Both the position numbers and the translations under genes were made by a program. From the NCBI GenBank assembly GCA_002900995.3, contig CM035308.1, forward strand, positions 4,239,053 to 4,303,052: a stretch of 64,000 nt of DNA. Direction: 5' to 3'. Positions 1 through 10,195 of the stretch are shown here, piece by piece. Below the pieces are notes generated by a model, which was not told the DNA's origin, did no database searches, and saw only the letters and a list, made by a program, of their open reading frames with translations. Source of the stretch: Ganoderma boninense (taxonomy: Eukaryota > Basidiomycota > Agaricomycetes > Polyporales > Polyporaceae). Each line of letters opens with the position of its first letter. Position 1 is the stretch's first letter.

Positions 1-54
1 GTGCTGCAGTGCTAGGCGGCGGTCGTCAACAGGAGGGGGTGTAGAATGGGACAT
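1..54 (-). CDS. S0: N-terminal part of an S-family small protein, cut by window start
   Basis: Only the first 18 codons lie in the window. The ATG is at position 54 on the minus strand and the reading runs off the left edge. The residues visible include a DDRR-LAL stretch that matches the PDRRSAL start of the other S proteins. Just upstream on the minus strand is a 5'-leader intron: the donor lies in CCAAG/GTGCG near 123 and the acceptor TTTCCAG just before the ATG. S1, S3 and S4 have the same arrangement. The upstream DNA to about 420 resembles that of S1 near 4960-5240. Function unknown. Confidence 0.7.
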   Translation of the reverse strand, partial: MSHSTPPPVDDRRLALQH

Positions 55-99
55 GGCACTGGAAAGATGGCAAAGAAACTTCAGAATGCAATGACGATG

Positions 100-420
100 G
101 CAGCGAAGTCAACATCAAGCGCACCTTGGTAGGGAGGACGTGTCGACTTAGATGGTGCAACTGAGAGGGTTGAGGGGAAACGGGGGGAAAGACGCATACT
201 GGCCTCTTACTTATACGCACGTACCCATCGGAAATGGATGGAGAGCGAGTCAAGGGTCCATTTAGGTCTAGCGTCTTCGGAGTTCGAGAGCGTGAGGCTT
301 ATCGAATTCATACACGCAGCAGAAGTTTGAGACGCCGCCCTCATCATCGAAACCAAATATCCCAATGAGACCACAAACAATTATCCATCTTTGAACCTCA
401 GCTGATTTGCACTATCTATA
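100..420 (-). promoter_or_regulatory. Upstream region of S0, shared with S1 and S2
   Basis: This stretch matches the DNA upstream of S1 (about 4960-5240) and, more weakly, S2 (about 34480-34580). The clearest shared block is AACCAAATATCCCA near 348, followed by a purine-rich stretch and a CAGCTGA-like block. It probably holds the leader exon and promoter of the S gene, carried along when the genes were duplicated. No single control site can be named. Confidence 0.45.
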
Positions 421-731
421 TTTACTCAACGTTCCAAGGCGGCTCATCCGCCACATAGAATGAGGTCAGTACAAAATAGACGCAAGAGCCGATATTTCAA
501 GCAATATCTGCACACCATTGTACAGACTGTGAGATTTGGTAGACTGGTTCTATGGATCGGAGGTACTGGTCCCTTCAGGCTACTCTACATGCATGTATAC
601 CGAGTCAACATCCTGCGAGGGTAATTTTAGCGTCGAACAAGAGATGCAGCATTATTACGTACATTCTCGTGTATTTGAGCGCTTATTGTTATTCGCCGTC
701 GCCCGAGCGGTTCTGTTCAACTTCAACGACG

Positions 732-1901
732 ATGACCACCACCACGGACCCCACCGTCCCTTCCACGCCCCCATCTCCAGAACCCTTCATAAGCATGGCG
801 ACAATACCCAATTGGCTCGTCACCCATCCTGAACTTCGCAAGCGCGGAATCACGCTAGAGCGGCCATTGCAGCCAGTAAGCACTCCTGCACCCATATATT
901 CACAATGCTGACGCCCGGCCTCTGTAGTTCACAGTATATGCAACCGACTGCGATGCTGACAGGCCTTCGCGTGTTGTCAAGGCCATCAATCCCTCCAGGC
1001 AGGAGATACCGATGTACGACCTCTTCGACCAGCTCCCGGGCTCTCCGATCAATCGCCACACGATCCCCCACGAAATCGTTCGCTGCGAGCGTCCGTTGTT
1101 GATCATGCCCTATGCGAGCCCAGTATCGAAGATCTTCAAACGCACAACGAGTTCTATCCTTGCTGCATTTGACCAGATTCTCGAGGTCTGCGGTGCTCGC
1201 TCTGTCCCCCGCCACGCTCCCGCTGACTCCACAACTCCAGGGTGTCGAGCACCTGCACCGCTTGCATATCGCACATGGGGTAAGTTCGTTTCGGTCCCTC
1301 TCATATCCTCCATCTTATCAATACATGCCTTCTTAGGATATCTTCGAATCAAATGTCGTTGCTGCAACAGAAGCCGACGCCAAACGCCATCCACAGCTAA
1401 CAGCGGGGCGAGTGTATCTCATCGATTTCGAGTCCTGCCAGCAGTTCGAGCACGGCCCTGGCGTGCAAACAGCCGTTCCGTTGCCGAATACTCACGTGAG
1501 ACCGCCGCTGGGTATGAAGAATCTCGATCCGTTCTCCTGGGACGTCTTTTGTCTCGGAAGAACGCTCGAATACATGGTTCAGGTATGCTTCACTTGGAAG
1601 GCGCATCACAAGTTGCTGTACGTATTGATGTGGTTTTCTTTTCTTCCATACACAGAGCAAGTTTTTCAACAGGTCTAATAAGAAGTCGCCGTGGATATTG
1701 CGTCTCTGCGTCAGATGGCTGAAGGGAAACGAGCGCGGGTGTACATCCGTGTGTCGCTGCCGTCCGACGGTCACCCGGGCACGCCAAGTGCTGACTGTTG
1801 TCCGATGGTTTGCAGACGTCGGAGAGTTCTTCGCCGCAATAGTTACGTACCCGATAACGCTTTTCAAACCTTCCAATGGGCAGCCGGCCCGCTGCTCATG
1901 A
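732..1901 (+). CDS. K1: protein-kinase-like protein, intact (310 aa)
   Basis: Five exons: 732-875, 928-1185, 1241-1279, 1337-1582 and 1656-1901. All junctions are GT-AG and the frame is open throughout. Exon 1 carries the family start motif IPNWLVTHPELRKRGI. Exon 2 has VVKAI, which fits the ATP-binding lysine of kinases. Exons 3 and 4 join to give AHG/DIFESN, the HxD-xxxx-N catalytic loop split by an intron. Exon 4 has LIDFE in place of DFG, then a DPFSWDVFCLGRTLE segment like kinase subdomain IX. The tail carries the family motif GCTSVCRCRPT. There is no glycine-rich loop, signal peptide or membrane segment. The key lysine and aspartates remain, so activity is possible. The substrate is unknown. 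Confidence 0.82.
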
Positions 1902-3088
1902 AGGAGGAGACCCATCTCCGACATTCATGGCCAATTCGCCACACTTCCCGACCGCTAGCTCTGGCGTGTGCCGTCTGGGCGACGTTCTGTGCGCGCAGAA
2001 TTCGCTCCTGACTCCAGACACAATCACGGTTCTCAAGGACTTTGGGCGGTGTGGCCTGAACGCAATCGCTCTCGTCGACGTGAGGCATCTCATGCGCAAC
2101 GCTTGTTTCTTACCTGGCCACTCCGCACTTGCGTCCTGGGGATGGCCTCAATTGTTCCCTGCTCGCGACGCGTCTACTGGCTGGAAAAGCTGTTCGAGCC
2201 CTTGAGTGAGGTTATTGCAGGTGAGTTTACTCTCTCTTTGATCTTCGACAGGTGTCGCAGCTAATTATCACATGAATACAATGGTTTTACAGTAGACTTG
2301 CCATCGCCATGGTCGGCCGCCGCGGCTCTCGCTGAAGCTATGGAAGTGGGCACCCGGCACTGAACCCACTGCCGGGTTACTGCTTGGGGGGGTTCTTTTG
2401 AGCTTTCACAATCGTGGGTTTTGCTGTAAATATGTGAGATGGCGGACCGGGATTCGACTACAGCTGCAGACGAGGTGGCGAAAACTGGGCATAGGTGCCT
2501 GCCGTGCTACGCCGGAGTTTCAGAGTCAGAAGACGCAGTCGTACAGAAGAGGGATATCAGTGCATGTTCTCTGATCGATACCACGCTGATAATCAGCGTG
2601 AAGCCTGGGCGTGAACCATTTTGGTAGACAGCTCAAGAGAAGAAAACAGGTCCCAATCGGATGAGCGACGTGTTCCGACTACAATTGGGAATCTCGGAGG
2701 AGAGTGTTGCGAAAGCCTCCGGCCCATTGTTCCATTTTTCGGTTAGGCTTACTCTGAGAGTTGATCGTGGGTGTTCACTGGATAGTGGAGACTCTGACTC
2801 AGGGTGGTGCTGACCGGTGACTGTGCGCAGTCCCTGGCGCTGAGCGCTGAAGTGGCACTGGTGGCAATCGAGAGGCAGCCATCCCGCGGTGCACGCGGCG
2901 CTCTGGCCCCCATACCTGTGATTAGTATCAGCGGTCGCTATTTGCATTCCGTCGGCGATACGAGCTCGACGAGTACTCAGAACTCCGGCTAGGCCATACG
3001 GTCGCAATGACTTGGCGTTGGACTCGGAGAGTCGGCGTGCGATGAGAGAGAACTGGGCTCGCGGCTGTGATCACGTGGAAGAGCCGCC
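1902..3088. other. Intergenic region between K1 and K2
   Basis: I see no supportable gene here. Several short open frames exist on both strands, but none resembles the K or S families or shows plausible splicing. No S copy lies tail-to-tail with K1, unlike most other K genes in the window. Confidence 0.5.
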
Positions 3089-3130
3089 ATGCCGCGCAGC
3101 GCTAGTTTTGGTTGGCTTCATCCTTCGACG

Positions 3131-4339
3131 ATGGCCGCCGCCGCCGCCGACTCTGATGCTGTCCCTGTCCCTCCCGCCGCCGCGTCCGTCAAACCCGCTA
3201 TGAGCATGGCGAAGATACCCGACTGGCTCCTCACCCATCCTGAACTTCTCAGGCGAGGAATCGTCATACACCGGCCATTGCAACCAGTAAGCATCGTCAC
3301 GCCGAACTACCCACCCGACTCACAGTTCATTCGGCATAGTTTACAGTGTATGAGACGGAGTGGCATCCAGAGGGGCCGATACACGTCGTCAAGGCTCTCA
3401 ACCCATCCAGACCAGAGGCCGATATCTACGAGCTGCTCGATCGATATTCGGACGCTCCGACCGACCACACCATCCCCCATGAAGTCATTCGATGTGAGCG
3501 TCCGCTGCTCGTGATGCCTTTCGTTGGCTACATTGAGGGCATTATCACCTATAAGACGAGCTCTATGCTCGCGGCCTTCGACCAGATTCTCGAGGTGTGT
3601 GCTCCTCCCGACGGTTGCACGCCACAACCGCCACAATACTAACGCCACACTCGCAGGGTGTCGAGCACATGCACCGGTTGCGAATCGCTCATGGGGTACG
3701 TCCCTCCGTTTCGCAAGCTATACACAACAATCGCCACTGAGCATGCAGCTGTAATAGGACATCTATGCCCCGAATGTCGTCGCCGCGACGGAAGACGACG
3801 CTCAGCGCGATGCGCGCCTGACGGCGAGGCGAGTGTACATCATCGATTTCGAGAGTTCCCGGCAGTTCGAGCACGGGCCTGGTGTCCAGCCTCCCGCTCC
3901 GCTCCCCAACACCCACATCATCCCGCCACTGGACATGAAGGCGTTCGATCCGTTTTCGTGGGATGTGTACTGTCTCGGGTGGACGCTCGAGACCATGGTT
4001 CAGGTGAGCTCACTAGTGAGAGTCTGTGAGGCTGTGCCTGGCTCACTCGAGTGCTTCTAGCGGGTGTTCAACTCCAGGCCGGCCGCCAAGCCGTGGATAG
4101 CGGGTCGTTTTGCGAGATGGTTGAAGGGGAACGAGCTCGGGTGTACGTCTGTTTGTCATTGTCGTCCGACAGTCACTCGGGCACGTCAGGTACTCGCGGT
4201 CGATCCGATGCTTCGTCGGCGTGGCAGAGTTGTTCACCGCGATAGTGACATATTCGGTCTCATTGTTCAAAGCCTCTCGAGTCTGATCTCTGGTACGAGT
4301 AACACATGTTGTATCGCACACTATTCATTCATATCATGA
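3131..4339 (+). CDS. K2: protein-kinase-like protein with shifted C-terminus (324 aa as read)
   Basis: Exons are 3131-3286, 3340-3594, 3657-3695, 3758-4003 and 4061-4339. An in-frame ATG at 3089 would add 14 residues. Family marks are IPDWLLTHPELLRRGI, VVKAL, AHG/DIYAPN across the exon 3/4 junction, IIDFE, DPFSWDVYCLGWTLE and GCTSVCHCRPT. An extra A at about 4203 breaks alignment with the paralogues just after QVLAV. The usual VVRWFVGVAELF tail is still present in the +1 frame, ending near 4280, but the real reading runs on to 4339. The catalytic part is unaffected, so the product may still fold. S1 lies tail-to-tail 186 bp downstream. Confidence 0.72.
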
Positions 4340-4524
4340 CATAGTACAGGACATTCGCGACGTCTGACGGCTACTTCTTGTCAACGAAGACATTCGGATC
4401 ATCAAGCCAGCTTCGCCCTACGGGGATCGGGGTCCTGTGATGTAGTACCTTCAGTCGTTACAACGTACGGTCCGGAAGCGGCAGTACGGTACGCACCCAC
4501 AGGCTCTCCACAGGGTCGTCACGA

Positions 4525-4899
4525 TCAAGCCTGCTTCTCAGCGATGTACTGGGACGGGTTGTTGGAAAGCTCATCCAAGCAGTACTTGAACGCCGTCCTG
4601 TTCGCCACCTTGTCTGCCTTGGGGAGCATCACGTACACGAGAAGAGGCCTCGACAGCGTCGAGGGCATCAGGTCGCCCAGTCTGATCTCGTACGCGACGT
4701 TGGCCGGCTCGGCGTCGGATACCGTCCGCTTTCTCACTTCGAGGATGTTACCGAAGAAATTGTAGCTGAGGTGATCTTCGCCCTCGACTACTACCCTAGA
4801 CGGCTTGAAGAAGTTGATGTCCATGTAGTTGGCTGCCGTCAGCAAGTACCGGAGAGCCGAACGGCGATCCGGAGTAGGCAGAGCTGGAGCTTGCGACAT
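4525..4899 (-). CDS. S1: S-family small protein, intact (124 aa)
   Basis: A single coding exon starts at the ATG at 4899. A leader intron ends in TCTAG four bases before the ATG; its donor is AAG/GTACGC near 4970. The protein has a PDRRSALRYLL start, a middle FKP-rich segment, a VRKRTVSDAEPANVAYEI core, and the family tail ANRTAFKYCLDEL ending in EKQA. It has no signal peptide, membrane segment or cysteine pattern. The mixed strand and helix composition suggests a small soluble alpha/beta fold. I do not recognise the family. It lies tail-to-tail with K2. Confidence 0.72.
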   Translation of the reverse strand: MSQAPALPTPDRRSALRYLLTAANYMDINFFKPSRVVVEGEDHLSYNFFGNILEVRKRTVSDAEPANVAYEIRLGDLMPSTLSRPLLVYVMLPKADKVANRTAFKYCLDELSNNPSQYIAEKQA

Positions 4900-4959
4900 C
4901 GTGCTAGACGGTTGCGGGGATAATTCAGATCGCAAACATTACGAGGGCTGAACCGCGAA

Positions 4960-5240
4960 AATGCGTACCTTGGTAGTGAGGACTTGGCGATGGTATGGGC
5001 GTGAGGGTTGGGACTGGTGGATGTCGGGCACATTCTGCCTGCTACTTATACACACACCTCGATCCAAAATGGACTGAGAGCGAGTGAGTCAAGGGCCGGT
5101 TTCGGTCTAGTTTCGGAGTTCAAAGAGTGTACGAGGTTCCTCGAATTCGCACAGCGCTGGCCGCATTATCAAAACCAAATATCCCAAAGAGTACACAAGA
5201 AGCGATCCGTTATTGGAGCTCGGTTGACTTGCATCTAGAT
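4960..5240 (-). promoter_or_regulatory. Upstream region of S1, duplicate of the S0 upstream DNA
   Basis: This segment parallels 100-420. It has the same ACCTTGGTAG-GAGGAC block (leader exon end and donor), a GGTTTCGGTCTAG-like block, and AACCAAATATCCCA near 5178. Conservation between copies beyond the coding region shows that the duplicated unit includes the promoter. Confidence 0.45.
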
Positions 5241-6033
5241 CTTGCTCGATGTGCTTGGTAATTTACGAGAGGTCCGTGATAGACAGATTCCAGACCCGCA
5301 AGCTTGCGTATTCTGAATGCAGAGCTATGTTATCGATGACAACAATGGCACTACCGCAGGAGCACCTCGCCGAATTGGAGGTCCTGGGCCCCTTTGCATT
5401 TAGAGAAAGGTGGCGGGTTTCCACTGAGAACCAGTTTCGGTCCCGGCCCTGGCCGAGTCGAGTCCGAGGTTCCGCTATAGATTATCCTGCCAGTGTGTAA
5501 ATTCTCCATGTCTGGATACGTTGTAAACGATTCTCACGGCTTCCACTAGGACAGGCCATCGAGGGAACCTGATAATTAATCAGCTTAGCACGCCCACGCC
5601 ACGAGTCCAATCGCACGCCTAGGGCCACCCACCTCAAACCCCGCCGATATGGCTGAATTCAACCCTCTGTACTCGTGCTCGCCTTCACATAGCGCTACAT
5701 AAGTATCCTCCGAACAGAAATCTGTTCTTACCACTCGAGCGTGGATCCGCTCTCTTCCTCTGATGGCCTGGTACATTCTGAGAACGACATAAAATCCTGC
5801 TACATGGTCGCATGTTGGGATCAGCTCTCCTGTAGGCTGCACTACAGGATCGGAACTCTGCGCCGCAGCTGCAACGAAAAGGCTATGTTCCACGTGATCG
5901 TGTTTTGGCTCTGTGCGATCAGCCGCCCGATCGAGGGCGCCGGACTATGAACCTGTTTGCTGTCCTCCACCACGAACGACAATTGGAGGATATGATGGCC
6001 GCCGTCCGTCCGCGCTCAACAAAGACTCACGCG
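5241..6033. other. Region between S1 and GH35 pseudogene G1
   Basis: There is no gene I can support. A minus-strand open frame at 5585-5893 (about 100 codons, no ATG at its head) has a fairly protein-like composition but matches nothing else in the window. I leave it unannotated. Confidence 0.4.
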
Positions 6034-7823
6034 CACCTTCCGCCTTCCTGTCATAGTCGCAGCCTTTCTCAACGGAGTTAGGTACGCGTATGCCCACGAT
6101 AAACCTTCTATATGAGCTGAACAACCTTTGACTGCAGCATTTACGTCCATAGTACTTTTTCATGAACTCAAACGTCGATGCAAAGCACTGACATCATGCT
6201 CTCTAGTGGACCTCACCAACACCTCGCGCGGAGTGGGAGGCAGCGAGCCAGGCTGCCAGTGGCATCTTCGTCGTCATGCGTCCAGGTAAGCGGTCTCTGT
6301 CCCTTCCAACCTCCGTCGCTGACAGTGTACGGGTCAGCCTTCAGGTCCTCACGTACGTGCACGACGATCGTTACTTCGGTCTTTCGAGGATCTGCAGGAA
6401 CAAGTCAACTGATTAACAATAGATCAGCGCAAAAACGTCTGCTAGGTGAAATCGCACACCGGATCATAGCGAGACCGCAGGCGAAGTCAGAACGAACGCG
6501 ACAGATTGGATAGAAGCGTACCAGCCATACATCTATGGGATGATCGGGGGGGCCGTCCACTATCAGGCGACCCAAGGTGGACCGGTGATAGGTATGTGTC
6601 ACGACTTTTGTTGATTTCATGTGGACTCCTGCGGAGTGCACACTTTCTTCTTGCAACTATGCAGACCGGTGAGTACATGTCCCAGTTCCTAGATATAGTT
6701 AACTGGATGAACGTTGCCCAGACAATGATTATTTTCAGAGCGTCACGAACGAGCTCTACTTGCAGGCACTCGACGATCAATACCATGAAGGCGGACAAGT
6801 CGCGTACGCCAGCGTTTGGGGAATTGTGCTGACGAAGGTTGGCCGCGCAAGTCTTCGCCGCCTCGATGTGGATCAACGACAAGTTCATCTCCTCCATGTT
6901 CATCACGACCGAACCACGTCGACCAGCTTTTCCTCGTCCCCCCCAGGCGCTGTCGTCGCAGGCAAGGACAGCGTCGTGACTGTCATCCAGGATAACATGG
7001 GCCTCGACGAGGACGAGAACGAGAAGTTCGCCGGGGGGATCGGAGGGTTCGAGCTCGTCGGCGGCACGTTCTGGCCGTGGAAGGTCCAGGGCAAAGTCGG
7101 AGGCTATCTCAAGTACGTTCTTCCCTTCCTCTCTTACCCTTCTTGCTAACCCCAAATGTGTGTGCACAAACAGCTACCCAGACAAGGTCCGCGCGCTGTT
7201 CAGCGAGAGCGGCCTGTACGGAGAACGCCAGAGCTGGCACCTTCACGTCCGGACCCGAGTGGACCGCGCGCGAGCTGTCTGCGGGCCTCCCCAGCGGGGG
7301 CGCGGGCGTCGGATTCTTCGTGACGACGTTCGTGCTGGACATCCCGGGCTACACGGACACTATCGTGAGCTTCCAATTCGAAGAGACGAACGACCATGCG
7401 TACCGCGCGCTGCTGTTCGTCAACGGATGGCCGCCCGGGAAGGTGCGCGACCGGACTCGGGTCTACACCACATTTGGTGAGGCTCTCTATGACACATTCG
7501 GGTCGGCAGCGAGCGGTGAACGTTGAGCCACAGACGAGCCTGAGGTTCCCAGTGCCGCAGGGCATCCTGGACTCCAACGCGCTGAAGTACGTTTTTATCT
7601 ATCTTGCGCCTTCGCTCCAAGTGGTTCGTGACTGATGGTCTGCTTGTCCAGGGTCGGTCTACGTCAGTACCGTTGCCGTGGCAGTTTGTGTACTCAACGA
7701 CACTAGTAGTATCAAGTTTCGCCACAGCTCAAGCCTGAGCTCGAGGTCGATGCTGTAGTGGAAGGAGGAGTGGGGCCGATCGCGCTCAATAACCTCGGTT
7801 GGACTGCACGTCGGGGTTTATAG
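6034..7823 (+). pseudogene. G1: GH35 beta-galactosidase pseudogene with large internal deletion
   Basis: It is recognisable piece by piece against G2. An FRLPV...LNGV fragment ends near 6091. It is followed by a 14-nt microexon (6138-6151), a truncated LTNTSRGV exon with a deletion and frameshift, an 8-nt microexon (6345-6352), and an exon with stops (near 6422-6590). What should be a 12-nt microexon is now 4 nt (6665-6668). After an exon like NELYLQALDDQYHEGG, the copy jumps directly to the C-terminal VFAASMWINDKF region. The nucleophile segment (MPEFQ.G) and the whole central domain are missing. The C-terminal jelly-roll pieces (WKVQGKVGGYL, VGFFVTTFVLDIPGYTD, ALLFVNGW) remain, with frameshifts and in-frame stops. 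It cannot encode an active enzyme. Confidence 0.85.
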
Positions 7824-8432
7824 GTTAATGCCGGTTGGTGCGACGTAGGTTGTTCCTCAAGGTAGAGTTCAGATACTGACTGTGGCTTCTGTACGATCCT
7901 CGATCATATATACACAGGCCTCGTGTGTAATTTAGTGTGGACTGAAGAGACATCGACGTCGATCGCACCACTGCATCACGTCACTCGGTCCGGTATCGGG
8001 TTTCATGCCTGGGCTGTGCGCTGTGCGCCACCGTCCACCGGGGTTGCTACAGCCTGCCGTGCGCGTCGAGCGACGTGATGTCTGAGTCGATCGCGTTTTG
8101 CGGGGCGTAAATTGCAGTGTCGCGGATGCCGCGATCGTCCGTCCTCCAGCGCGTCCCAGCTCTCGACTCTCGCCCACCCCCATCACTGCATGGCATTGAC
8201 CGTCCTGCGAAACGCCGCCGCCGCTGCCTGATAGAATTTAGCTCAAGCTCGCCCCTCCAGCGCCGCGCCGCAACTGGGGGTTTTCCGTGACCATTTCTCT
8301 GCACACGATTGGTAGGGCCAGGTTCACCCCAGCCGCGAGGTGCGTTGGAGTGAGGCAACTCCACTTCCTTCGCTGGGGCTGCGTCATGTGATTTTGTAGC
8401 CTCTTTAGGGGGTTTGTGCGACAGCCGTCCAA
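7824..8432. other. Intergenic region between G1 and K3
   Basis: Nothing supportable was found. Overlapping open frames on the minus strand reflect GC-rich composition and show no family resemblance. Confidence 0.45.
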
Positions 8433-8516
8433 GTGGTCCGAGTCGGTCCATCGAATCGAAGCACACCGCTCCCGCTGCGACTCTACCCTCAACCACCACC
8501 ATCCACCACCGTCTGG

Positions 8517-9789
8517 ATGAAGGTGCTCGAGGGCCCTCGCCCTGCCGAGTCGCTCGCGGTGCCTGCATGGTTGGCGGACGACCCCGAACTGCGGCGGCGG
8601 GGCATCACGCTTGTCGAGTGCCTGCGGCCGGTCAGTGCATATCCAGCGTCTCGGTTCTGACCGGCGGCTTGCAATACCTGTACTTACATGATATATCCGC
8701 ATATGCGCTAGCCGACGGTGTTCTGCACGAGCTGGTTCGCGACTCCGCAGCACGTCGTCAAGATCGTCGAGCCCGATTCGGGTTCGGACGCGAAAGACGA
8801 GGCCGCGATTTGCGAATTCCTCCAGCTGCAGCGGACGCCAGGCCCAGATAACCATACCATCCCGTGTGACGTCGTGTACGCTGGAGAAAGGACCGTGCTC
8901 GTTATGCCCTATTTGCCCTCGATGAAGGCACCAAGCTCGGCCCTGGACGCGGACGCCCGGTGGCTAGAGGCTTTCTTGGAGCTAGCCCATCAACTGTTGG
9001 AGGTACGTTCGCATACAATTCCCCGGTCCAGGTACATTCCTCCTTCCTCCGGCGGCTCGGTTCCTCGTTCGGCTCATCGCACGTCCGTCGTCCGCTGACA
9101 GACGCGACCCGGTATACAGGGCATCGACTTCCTCCACCGTAACCGGATCGCCCATATGGTGTGTCCCAGCTCTTACAATTACGTCCGCGCTATCGCTCGC
9201 TGAATCGGTAATTCGCGTACGCGCACGCAGGACATCTGTCCAGGGAACTTGCTCGCCGCGACGCCCCGCGAGGCCGCGCGCGACGCACGTCTCGCGGCGG
9301 GGAAGGTGTACGTCATCGACTTCGACAGGTCCCGCCGGCTCGCGCACGCTCCGGGTGGGCAAGGCCCCGTGCCCCTGCCCTCGACGCAGTTCGCGCCGCC
9401 CCCTGGGGTGACGCATCTCGATCCGTACGCCTGGGACGTCTACTGCGCAGGGCGCGTCCTCGAGACGTTTCTCGAGGTACGCCCGATTTCGGCTGTTCGA
9501 TGCACGCGGGGGGCCTGTCACTCACTGAATGCAAATACAACGAAATTATTGTTGTTCAATGTAGGCTAGGCCGGACGAGGGGGTCCCTTGGGTCGCCGAG
9601 CGGCTCGCGTCGTGGCTCAAGGGTAATGAACGAGGATGCGCTGGTGTCTGTCGTTGTCGTCCGACGGTGCGGCGGGCCTTGCGCATGGTGTCTTTGCTTC
9701 GATGGTGCGTGTACGCGGCCGATTTGTGCGGAGGTGCGTTTGTGCTCGTGAGGGACTTGGTCGCGCCGCGATTCTGTTTCGGCTATTGA
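8517..9789 (+). CDS. K3: divergent protein-kinase-like protein, intact (304 aa)
   Basis: Exons are 8517-8630, 8712-9002, 9120-9158, 9231-9476 and 9565-9789; an in-frame ATG at 8433 would add 28 residues. Intron positions and the 39-nt third exon match K1, but the sequence belongs to a different subfamily. Motifs are VPAWLADDPELRRRGI, VVKIV, AHM/DICPGN (H-M-D in place of H-G-D, with the loop Asn kept), VIDFD, LDPYAWDVYCAGRVLE and GCAGVCRCRPT. The acidic pocket residues are present, so catalysis is possible. The third residue of the DFG position is Asp, as in K11 and K13. An S-family scrap lies tail-to-tail downstream near 10.1 kb. Confidence 0.78.
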
Positions 9790-10111
9790 GTCTCGGGACT
9801 ATCATTATCGGATATCGTATTGGACTTGGACTCTTGTAGAAAACACGTCACCTAGACATACACGTCAGTAGATACATAGACATAGATATAGACAGACGTA
9901 TGCAGTCTTCAGCGGGTCCTCGACCCTACGAGTTTTTGGCCGCCTTACTATGGTTCCCCATCCTCATTTCCACAAACATAATCAGTACACAGTCCATTAG
10001 GGTGCATGCCAGAGAGTATGTCTGTCAAATTTTGTCGCGACCGGAGTGCAGGCTGGGAGAGATCGAGGTCCATCTTGACCGCGACGTCCTCAGCCCGGAT
10101 GCGAAATTGAT

Positions 10112-10195
10112 CTAACCGAAGTTAGCCGAGAACTCAATTTCGTACAGCAGGCTTGTTAGCGCCGTCCGGTTGGCACAAGGATTGCTGGGCCTCCG
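10112..10195 (-). pseudogene. S-family C-terminal scrap
   Basis: On the minus strand a short frame ending in TAG (10112-10114) reads PSNPCANRTALTSLLYEIE. It lines up with the S tail (for example ANRTAFKYCLDEL in S1). No upstream S sequence is detectable. Its position and orientation, converging on K3, are those expected of a decayed S partner, which adds weight to a short match. Confidence 0.35.
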
